A DNA stretch of 64,000 bases from an uncultured delta proteobacterium (GTDB taxonomy: Bacteria > Myxococcota_A > Polyangia > Polyangiales > Polyangiaceae). The position numbers and the translations under genes were made by a program. The DNA lies in assembly GCA_903892415.1 (NCBI GenBank), contig CAITIQ010000377.1, positions 1 to 64,000 on the forward strand, in the 5' to 3' direction. Positions 36,970-43,588 of this stretch are shown here, piece after piece (the first letter of the stretch is position 1; every line of letters begins with the position of its first letter). The notes below the pieces were generated by a model that made no database searches, had not been told where the DNA came from, and saw only the letters and a program-made list of their open reading frames with translations.

Positions 36970-37800
36970 ATGGCACTTTACATCAATACCAACGTCGCCT
37001 CTCTCGAAGCACAGTCCAACCTCTCGAAGACGCAGAAAGATCAAGCAACGAACTTTCAGCGCCTGTCGAGCGGCATGCGAATCAACAGTGCTGCGGATGA
37101 CGCCGCTGGCCTGGCGATCAAAGAGAATCTCAACGCGCAGGTGAAGAGCTTCTCGGTCGCCGAACGTAACTCGAACAACGCAATCAGTATGGCGCAGACT
37201 GCAGAGTCGGCGCTGGGCCAGGTGGGCACAATCCTGACGCGTATGCGCGAGTTGTCGGTTCAAGGCGCCAACGGTGATCTCGGGGCGACGGATCGCGGCT
37301 ACCTGGACACGGAGTTCCAGAGCCTTCGCAGTGAAATCACGCGTATCAGTGACTCGACGATCTTCAATAGCAAGCAACTCTTGTCCGGCGCAGCGACCAC
37401 CATCACCTTCCAGGTTGGTATCAACAACACCACGAGCGACCGTATCGACGTCTCATTCGGCGGTGTGGATCTTGCCGCACTGGGTCTCGCAGCCACCAAC
37501 GTCACAGGCGCTACGGCTACGAACTCGCAGGCCGCAATCACGTCGATCGATGCGGCCATTAGCACTGTTTCTTCGCGTAGAGCGAGCTTCGGTGCATCGA
37601 TGAACCGTCTCTCGACAACCGTTTCTAACCTCCAGTCGATGCGGACCAACATGTCAGCTGCCCATAGCCGTATTGCGGACGTGGACGTAGCTGAAGAGAC
37701 CGCGTCGATGGCACGTAACCAGGTTCTCTCGCAGGCAGCGGTCTCTGTGCTTTCACAAGCTAATCAGTCCCCGCAGCTAGCCATGAGCCTACTCCGGTAG
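36970..37800 (+). CDS. fliC: Flagellin 3 (unit B)
   Basis: 276 residues, nearly identical to flagellin 2, with the same 5' leader (CGTCGCCGGCATGA, then AAGGAAGGAG) and the same downstream hairpins. Changes concentrate in the exposed middle portion (residues ~165-195), while the D0/D1 coiled-coil ends are unchanged except the last residues (LAMSLLR against LALSLLR). It is the product of the tandem duplication and lies immediately before fliD. Confidence 0.95.
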   Translation: MALYINTNVASLEAQSNLSKTQKDQATNFQRLSSGMRINSAADDAAGLAIKENLNAQVKSFSVAERNSNNAISMAQTAESALGQVGTILTRMRELSVQGANGDLGATDRGYLDTEFQSLRSEITRISDSTIFNSKQLLSGAATTITFQVGINNTTSDRIDVSFGGVDLAALGLAATNVTGATATNSQAAITSIDAAISTVSSRRASFGASMNRLSTTVSNLQSMRTNMSAAHSRIADVDVAEETASMARNQVLSQAAVSVLSQANQSPQLAMSLLR

Positions 37801-37834
37801 TCGTCGGCGAAGCGTCGAGACACCGTTGGGAATT

Positions 37835-37909
37835 GGGGCGCCATGAAGGCGCCCCACCCAAACCTTCTGTTCTAATCCCTGCTCTTTGCAGGGTACGGCG
37901 CAAAGCGCC
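37835..37909 (+). terminator. Three consecutive hairpins after flagellin 3
   Basis: GGGGCGCC-ATGAA-GGCGCCCC (37835-37855), CCCTGC-TCTTT-GCAGGG (37877-37893) and GGCGC-AAA-GCGCC (37897-37909) repeat the set found after flagellin 2. The outer A/T pairs of the second hairpin and the loop of the third have changed, while the GC-rich stems are kept. Confidence 0.6.
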
Positions 37910-37938
37910 TCAACGAATACCTCACAGGGGAGGCACTA

Positions 37939-39285
37939 ATGTCTGTGCTCACGTTCGGTGGACTAGCTTCGGGACTCGATACAAATGCGATTATCGACGC
38001 TCTCGTCTCTGCCGAGCGAATTCCCATCACTCGCGCGAAGAACCAACAGACGTCGCTCAATTCGGCGTTGACGACCATCAATGGGATTTCTTCAAAGCTC
38101 GGCACGCTGAAGTCCGCCGCACAGGCGCTATCGACTTCGCTCGGTTTCTCGTCCTTCAAGGCGACCTCTTCGGACTCTGCAGTCGTTACCTCGGTGGGCG
38201 GCGTAGCCTCACCTGGCTCGTTCGAGTTAACCGTCAATCAGCTCGCCAAAGAGCAACGCACCTACTCCAATGCCGTTGGCTCGAGTACCTCGGCGCTGAA
38301 CATGGCCGGAACACTGGATCTTCAGGTCGGTGCGGGCGCTGTGCAGTCACTCAGCATCTCGGCCACTGACTCCCTGACCGACATCGCGTCCAAGATCAAT
38401 GGTAGCGGGCTACGTGTTGGAGCCTCGGTCCTGTACGATGGAACCAATTATAAGCTCCAAGTGCGCGGTCTGGATACCGGTGCTGCGAACACTGTGCAGC
38501 TGACCGAGACAGGCTTTTCGCTCGGGTTGAACGTCCCAGCAAACACCGTTCAGTCCGCCAGTAACTCCCAGGTAACGATCGATGGCAACCTCATCTCTCG
38601 GCCTACCAATCAAGTGGTGGGTGTCATCCCTGGTGTCACGCTGGCGTTGACCAAAATTACGGCTTCACCCGTAACCATCCAGGTCGAGCCCGACCCGGAT
38701 TCGCTAAAGACAAAGATCAAATCCTTCGTGACCGCCTACAACGACGTCGTCACCAGCTCCCAGACCGCTAGCGGCTGGGGTACCACCAAGCCAGGAAACA
38801 CGGCCCTAGCTGCTGATTCGACTCTGCGCTCGGTGCTCGACAAGCTGGCCTCTTCCGTTGGCAACGCGGTGCCTGGCACGAGTGGCCTCTACACCACACT
38901 CGGTAGCGTGGGCCTTTCGAGCAATCGAGACGGCAAGCTTCAGCTCGATGAAGCCAAGCTGACCACGGCTCTTACGGCCAACCCGAGCGCGGTCACCAAA
39001 CTGTTCGTTAAGGACAGCTTCTTGGGCTCCACCGGAGCGATGGACGGTGTGATGACGTTGGTTGATCAGCTTGCGACCAACAGCAATTCTCTGCTCAAGG
39101 CAAAGAGCGATTCACTGTCGAGCCAATCCAAGCGGCTCGATGATGACATCGCCGCCTCTGAGCGCCGCGCGGATCTCATGGAGAGGCAGTTGCGGGAGCG
39201 GTTCACGGCGCTCGAGATGTTGGTCACACAGTACAAGTCTCAGGGCAACGCTCTCGCGGGATTGCCCAGTACCAACAATAGATAG
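37939..39285 (+). CDS. fliD: Flagellar filament cap protein FliD
   Basis: 448 residues. N-terminal GGLASGLDTNAIIDALVSAERIPITR is the typical FliD (HAP2) start; the N-terminal and C-terminal coiled coils (QSKRLDDDIAASERRADLMERQLRERFTALE) flank beta domains. FliD caps the growing filament and assists flagellin folding outside the cell. ATG 37939 has AGGGGAGG upstream. Its 5' end is part of the duplicated unit, and a shortened copy of that end is in the chimeric ORF at 36644. Followed by fliS with a 17-bp gap. Confidence 0.94.
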   Translation: MSVLTFGGLASGLDTNAIIDALVSAERIPITRAKNQQTSLNSALTTINGISSKLGTLKSAAQALSTSLGFSSFKATSSDSAVVTSVGGVASPGSFELTVNQLAKEQRTYSNAVGSSTSALNMAGTLDLQVGAGAVQSLSISATDSLTDIASKINGSGLRVGASVLYDGTNYKLQVRGLDTGAANTVQLTETGFSLGLNVPANTVQSASNSQVTIDGNLISRPTNQVVGVIPGVTLALTKITASPVTIQVEPDPDSLKTKIKSFVTAYNDVVTSSQTASGWGTTKPGNTALAADSTLRSVLDKLASSVGNAVPGTSGLYTTLGSVGLSSNRDGKLQLDEAKLTTALTANPSAVTKLFVKDSFLGSTGAMDGVMTLVDQLATNSNSLLKAKSDSLSSQSKRLDDDIAASERRADLMERQLRERFTALEMLVTQYKSQGNALAGLPSTNNR

Positions 39286-39302
39286 TCGGAGACGAGGTAA
39301 TC

Positions 39303-39698
39303 ATGTCGGTGATGTCAGCGCTCGAGCGTTACAAGTCTGTGCAGGTAAAGACCAGCACTCCGGGCGACCTGTTGGTCATGTTGTTCGATGGGCTATTCAA
39401 GTTTCTCGATGAAGCTGCTGAGGCCGTGCGCCGCGATGATCGCGCTCGAACCGGAGACAGGATCAGCCGTGCCCACGCGATCCTCGGCGAGTTGGCTGCG
39501 ACTCTGAACCGTAGTCATGCTCCCGAACTCTGCGAGAACTTGGAGTCGGTCTACTTTTTCTGCATGAATCGCCTCGTCGAGGCGAATCTCTATCGCGATG
39601 TTGACCGCATCCTCGAGGTGAGGCGAGTGCTCGAGCCGCTGCGAGACGGCTTCCGCGTGGCTGTGGCTGAGTCGGCACGCAAGCAGGCAAGCTCATGA
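39303..39698 (+). CDS. fliS: Flagellin export chaperone FliS
   Basis: 131 residues, starting MSVMSALERYKSVQVKTSTPGDLLVMLFDG, which matches the FliS pattern of a short tyrosine-containing N-terminus followed by LLxMLYDG. It binds the C-terminal helix of flagellin in the cytoplasm and prevents early polymerisation; with three flagellin genes nearby it has several clients. The last bases overlap the flgM start (ATGA). Confidence 0.93.
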   Translation: MSVMSALERYKSVQVKTSTPGDLLVMLFDGLFKFLDEAAEAVRRDDRARTGDRISRAHAILGELAATLNRSHAPELCENLESVYFFCMNRLVEANLYRDVDRILEVRRVLEPLRDGFRVAVAESARKQASS

Positions 39699-39967
39699 GA
39701 GTCTGGGGCGCTCCTGAGAATCCCTATTTGACTCGTGCTCGGCCGCTCGAAGGGGCGGCACCTCAGCTGACGACGCCAGCCAAGGAAGAGCAAGTGGGGA
39801 GCTCGCAGCGAGCCTTTGCCGACGTAGCGGTGCTTTCGCAAGCCGCCAGTGAGCGCTTACCCGCAGTAGACCAAAAGAAGGTCGAACAGCTCAAGCAGCG
39901 CATCGCGCAGAACGAGCTGATACCCAATGCCTCGGAGATCGCCGCGAAGATCGCGGAGGAGCTATAA
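39695..39967 (+). CDS. flgM: Anti-sigma-28 factor FlgM
   Basis: 90 residues. The C-terminal half VDQKKVEQLKQRIAQNELIPNASEIAAKIAEEL is the FlgM core (VDxxKVxxLKxxIxxGxYxxxxxxIAxxL), while the N-terminal half is disordered. FlgM holds sigma-28 inactive until the hook is complete and FlgM is exported. Its gene overlaps fliS at the start and flgN follows directly (GTG at 39968). Confidence 0.88.
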   Translation: MRVWGAPENPYLTRARPLEGAAPQLTTPAKEEQVGSSQRAFADVAVLSQAASERLPAVDQKKVEQLKQRIAQNELIPNASEIAAKIAEEL

Positions 39968-40303
39968 GTGGAAACGGAAAAACAGGTTCTGGAGCGGGCC
40001 AAGCGTCTGCTCAATGAGGAACGCAAGGCGATACGTTTGCTCGACATCGGAGAAGTTGAGCGGCTGTCTCTCGAAAAGCAGGAAGTGTTCGATCAGATAG
40101 GTCATTTCGCTTCGCCGTCGCAGCGTACTGATATCCTTCAGTTGCTCGAGGCGGCGCGGCATAACTGCCTATTGCTCGCACACGCACGTGATCTAACTGC
40201 GAGTGCACTTGCGGCACTCGATCCTGCTCGGGCTGAGGTGGCTACGCTTTCGGGCGTGAAATCAGGCGCACGACGCGCAGTTCGGTTGTCGATTACGGGG
40301 TAG
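39968..40303 (+). CDS. flgN: Flagellar chaperone FlgN
   Basis: 111 residues, almost entirely helical with heptads (LERAKRLLNEERKAIRLLDIGEVERLSLEKQEV). Size, helical pattern and location between flgM and flgK identify it as FlgN, the export chaperone of the junction proteins FlgK and FlgL encoded next. GTG start directly at the flgM stop. Sequence conservation is low, so the call rests partly on context. Confidence 0.82.
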   Translation: METEKQVLERAKRLLNEERKAIRLLDIGEVERLSLEKQEVFDQIGHFASPSQRTDILQLLEAARHNCLLLAHARDLTASALAALDPARAEVATLSGVKSGARRAVRLSITG

Positions 40304-40305
40304 TA

Positions 40306-41688
40306 ATGAGTTCGCTTTCGTCGCTGATGTCCGTCGCGCGCGATGCGCTAACGGCCAATCAGGGTGCCCTCGATATCGTGGGCAAGAACATCACCAACGC
40401 CAATGTCCCCGGTTTCTCGCGGCGGACGGCGTTAATCGAGAATCAGGTTTTCGGTCGAGGTGGGCCAGGGAGCGTGCTCTTCAAGGGCCCCCAGCGCATG
40501 TTCGACCGCTTTGCTGAGAGCCGGCTCTTGGGGGAGAGCAGCTTGTTGGGTGCGGCCCGGCTTCGTTCGGAGGGCCTCATGGGGCTCGAAGCGATGCTTG
40601 CTCCGCAGGGCTCGGGGAGTCTGGGTGGTCGAATGGGGGCCTTCTTTGGGGCCGCGACGGACCTTTCGACGGGCGCCAACGACCCGACCAAGCGGGCGCA
40701 GTTCTTGGCGCGGGCTGAGGAGGTCGCGCAGTCTTTCCGCATCGCTGCGGATGGGCTCAATGCGCGGCGCTCCGATCTGCAGCAGCAGGCGGTTGACGTC
40801 ACGAAGGAGGTCAACTCGCGCGCCAAGGAGATTGCCCTACTCAACGGCAAGATCGCCGAGGCCACAGCGCTCGGTGACCCTGTTCCGGACCTGCATGATC
40901 GTCGCGACCTTCTGGTGCGCGAGGTGGCTGAGCGTGCACCGGTTGCGGTTGTGCGAGAGTCCAACGGGATGGTCAGCGTCTCCGCGGCGGGGGCGTCGCT
41001 GGTCTCCGGTAAAGAGAGCAGCACTCTCTCTGCCACGCTGGATGCCCAAGGCAAGCTCAAGTTTGAAATGCAGCGTGGCAATGGCTCCCCGCTCGACATC
41101 ACCTCGCGAATGACGTCAGGCGAGCTTGGCGGCATCGCCGAGGCTCGCGATTCAGACGTAGCGGGGATGGTAACCGAGCTCGACCAGCTCGCCTTCGACT
41201 TCGCCAGCGCTATCAATTCAGCTCACTCGGCTGGCTTCGGGCTCGACGGCGGCACAGGTCGGCCGCTCTTTACTCCGCCGGGCGCGGTGGCTGGCGCCGC
41301 AGCGACGATGAGCGTCTCGGCTCTCGTGCAGGGCCAACCCGATCGGGTTGCGGCGAGTGCGAGCGCGGCGGAGCTGCCGGGTGGAAGCGGTAATGCGCTG
41401 CTTCTCGCCTCGCTATCTTCAACTCCTCTTGGGGCGGGAGGTGCGCCTGGCGCGCGCTTCGGAGCGCTGGCCGGTAAGCTCGGTACGCTGCAGAACTCGG
41501 CCTCGAATGCTCAATCCTTGCGCGAGGACACCGTCTCGATGGCGGAGACCATGCGCGAGCAGGCCAGCGGAGTGTCGATTGAAGAGGAGATGGTCGACTT
41601 GACCCGTTATCAGCGCGCGTTCGAGGCCTCGATGAAGGTCTTGCGTGTGGCCGATGAATTGCTGGAAGGCCTCATTCGAGGGGTCTGA
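40306..41688 (+). CDS. flgK: Hook-filament junction protein FlgK (HAP1)
   Basis: 460 residues. N-terminal DALTANQGALDIVGKNITNANVPGFSRRT is the rod/hook/HAP signature, and C-terminal EEEMVDLTRYQRAFEASMKVLRVADELLEGLI is the matching D0 helix. It links the hook to FlgL and the filament. ATG two bases after the flgN stop. Confidence 0.94.
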   Translation: MSSLSSLMSVARDALTANQGALDIVGKNITNANVPGFSRRTALIENQVFGRGGPGSVLFKGPQRMFDRFAESRLLGESSLLGAARLRSEGLMGLEAMLAPQGSGSLGGRMGAFFGAATDLSTGANDPTKRAQFLARAEEVAQSFRIAADGLNARRSDLQQQAVDVTKEVNSRAKEIALLNGKIAEATALGDPVPDLHDRRDLLVREVAERAPVAVVRESNGMVSVSAAGASLVSGKESSTLSATLDAQGKLKFEMQRGNGSPLDITSRMTSGELGGIAEARDSDVAGMVTELDQLAFDFASAINSAHSAGFGLDGGTGRPLFTPPGAVAGAAATMSVSALVQGQPDRVAASASAAELPGGSGNALLLASLSSTPLGAGGAPGARFGALAGKLGTLQNSASNAQSLREDTVSMAETMREQASGVSIEEEMVDLTRYQRAFEASMKVLRVADELLEGLIRGV

Positions 41689-41739
41689 AGCTGCTACCGG
41701 AGAGCCCGTGGCACGAGAGACCCTCTCAGGAGGACTCAA

Positions 41740-42621
41740 ATGCGTGTCACGGATTCCATTCGTCAGGACAGGATACGGCAAGCACAGGCACGTGCTGGCG
41801 AGAACGTCCTTTCCGCTACAGAAACAGCAGTGAGCGGTCTTCGCGTGCGCAGGCCCGAAGACGATCCAGCGGCTTTTGCCGCTGTTTCTGTTCATGACGC
41901 GGCAATTGCGCGGCTTACGGCGCGCCACAAGAACCTGGAGACCGCAGCTTCGAACGCTACCGCGGCCGAGTCCGCTCTTGCGCAAGCGTCGGATATCGTC
42001 GCGCGTGCGCGTGATCTCGCGGTCCAGCTCGCCGACGGCTCCATCTCTGCGGCAGAGCGCACTACCGGCGCCAAGGAAGTGGCGGCCTTGCGTCAGGCCC
42101 TCGTCGGTGTGGCGAACGCCGAAGGGTCTGCGGGCTATCTGTTCGCTGGCGCGAGCGTCGACTCAGCGCCGTTCAGCTCGGCCGGCGTATTCAGCGGTAA
42201 CGACGCCTCGCTGGCGGTCGAGATCGGCGACAATTTGACGATGAGGTCCAACTCCTCTGGCGCTATGGCCTTCACGGCCGCCGGAGGGCGCGACATCTTC
42301 CAGGATCTCGCGGATTTGGAGACCGCACTAACCACCAATAATCTGACGGGCATCCAGTCGGCGGTCAGCAACATGGGCCAAGGTCATACCCAGGTCGTTC
42401 GCGCTCGGGCTGACGCAGGGGTGATCCTGGATAGGCTGAATATGGCTCAAGAACTGGCCGTTTCAGCGCTCAACGTTAGCGAGAAGGCCAAACAACACGA
42501 GTCCGAGGCCGACATCACAGAGGCCTATTCCGAGCTGGTATCCGCCAATGGGGCCTATGAGCGCGCACTCGAAATTGCCCGCCGTTCGCTGCAATCGTTC
42601 GACATCAAGAGCTTCGGCTGA
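41740..42621 (+). CDS. flgL: Hook-filament junction protein FlgL (HAP3)
   Basis: 293 residues with flagellin-like ends: TAVSGLRVRRPEDDPAAFAAVSVHDA at the N-terminus and YSELVSANGAYERALEIARRSLQSFDIKSF at the C-terminus. It joins FlgK to the first flagellin layer. AGGAGG lies seven bases before the ATG. Follows flgK by 51 bp. Confidence 0.93.
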   Translation: MRVTDSIRQDRIRQAQARAGENVLSATETAVSGLRVRRPEDDPAAFAAVSVHDAAIARLTARHKNLETAASNATAAESALAQASDIVARARDLAVQLADGSISAAERTTGAKEVAALRQALVGVANAEGSAGYLFAGASVDSAPFSSAGVFSGNDASLAVEIGDNLTMRSNSSGAMAFTAAGGRDIFQDLADLETALTTNNLTGIQSAVSNMGQGHTQVVRARADAGVILDRLNMAQELAVSALNVSEKAKQHESEADITEAYSELVSANGAYERALEIARRSLQSFDIKSFG

Positions 42622-42660
42622 GTTGGCATTCAATCTGCAAAGGCTGGGACCGGAGGCAAC

Positions 42661-42912
42661 ATGTTGGTGATTCACCGGAAAGTAGGCGAGCGAATCGTCC
42701 TAAGCGGGGGCATCGAAGTAACGGTGGTCTCCACATCGCGAGGGGGTGTGCGACTCGCGGTGACTGCTCCAAGGGATGTCGTCATTGCGCGCGGGGAGGT
42801 TCACGACGCTGTCGCGTTCTCCAATGCGGCGGCAGCGGCGACTCGCACGTCAATATTTTCAACAGTGCTCAATCAAGATCAAGAACCGCGTCAATCGGAG
42901 GGACCACGATGA
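42661..42912 (+). CDS. csrA: Carbon storage/translation regulator CsrA
   Basis: 83 residues. MLVIHRKVGERIVLSGGIEVTVVSTSRGGVRLAVTAPRDVVIAR contains the CsrA RNA-binding core, here with TAPRDV as the conserved AP.D. segment. A longer C-terminal tail (about 30 residues past the usual ~60) is present. It represses target mRNAs at GGA motifs, which in many flagellated bacteria includes flagellin leaders. Its stop overlaps the fliW ATG, so the regulator and its antagonist are made together. Confidence 0.92.
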   Translation: MLVIHRKVGERIVLSGGIEVTVVSTSRGGVRLAVTAPRDVVIARGEVHDAVAFSNAAAAATRTSIFSTVLNQDQEPRQSEGPR

Positions 42913-43490
42913 TTCATCTAACTAACACCCGCTTTGGAAACATCAGCATCGAGGATAGTGCTGCTATCGAGTTCCCGAGGGGGATTATTGGATTCTCCGA
43001 GGAGACCCAGTTTGCAATTCTCGAGCGAGCCAACGGGCCGATCGCCTACTTGCAATCGCTGCGTAATCCGAAGCTTGCTTTGCCGATCCTGGACGCGAGC
43101 TTGCTCAAGCCCGATTACCCGGAAGGCTCACGTATGGAACTCGCCAATACGGTGGGCACCAATGTCGACAACCTCGCGATCCTCGTGGTGGTTCACGTCG
43201 ACAAGACCGACGGTAGCCTACGCGCCAATCTGCTCGCTCCGATCGTCGTCGACTCGGAGGGCCGCAAGGCCTGGCAGATCATCCTGGATCCGGAGAAGTA
43301 CAGCGCGACCACGATGCTCTCCGGGCCGAAGGACAACGCTTCTCCGAAGTACTCGACCGACAACTCTGCGGACATGACGGGTACGCCGGAGGCCACTGAT
43401 TGCGCTGTGACCAACACGATGGACCGTACGAATGCCTTTGGCGAAACCCGAGATAACGTGACCGTTACGAGTGTCGGATTGAACCAGTAG
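42909..43490 (+). CDS. fliW: Flagellar assembly factor FliW, CsrA antagonist
   Basis: 193 residues. Core motifs: TRFGNISIEDSAAIEFPRGIIGFSEETQFAI and LLAPIVVDSEGRKAWQIIL, typical of FliW, which binds CsrA or flagellin in a partner-switch that links flagellin supply to translation. The core ends near residue 145; the remaining ~45 residues are Thr/Asn/Asp-rich and low in hydrophobicity, longer than in standard FliW (~150 residues). Coupled to csrA by ATGA overlap. Last gene of the flagellar block. Confidence 0.92.
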   Translation: MIHLTNTRFGNISIEDSAAIEFPRGIIGFSEETQFAILERANGPIAYLQSLRNPKLALPILDASLLKPDYPEGSRMELANTVGTNVDNLAILVVVHVDKTDGSLRANLLAPIVVDSEGRKAWQIILDPEKYSATTMLSGPKDNASPKYSTDNSADMTGTPEATDCAVTNTMDRTNAFGETRDNVTVTSVGLNQ

Positions 43491-43511
43491 CGAGTCCACG
43501 CTCGAGCTTGA

Positions 43512-43543
43512 CCAGCCCACCGCCTCGATCGAGGCTGGGCTGG
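43512..43543. terminator. Strong hairpin at the end of the flagellar block
   Basis: CCAGCCCA (43512-43519) pairs with TGGGCTGG (43536-43543), enclosing the perfect palindrome GCCTCGATCGAGGC with a two-base bulge. It lies between convergent fliW and the kinase-SUMF1 gene and could end transcription from both sides. No T-run. Confidence 0.6.
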
Positions 43544-43588
43544 CTCATTCGCCGCGCGAGCGGGCGCGATGCAAACGGTTTATGTGAC

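Larger units (their letters stand above)
36797..38178 (+). repeat. Tandem duplication unit B
   Basis: Second copy of the flagellin unit: hydrolase-type 3' tail (now the end of the chimeric ORF), 5' leader, flagellin 3, hairpins, and the true 5' end of fliD. The right boundary is approximate, where similarity between the chimeric ORF and fliD fades after SSFK. Unit B keeps the 87 bp of fliD that unit A has lost. Confidence 0.85.

Noticed and set aside
39729-39738. TGACTCGTGC inside flgM
   Set aside because: Single arm in coding sequence with no partner arm at 44 bp; treated as chance.
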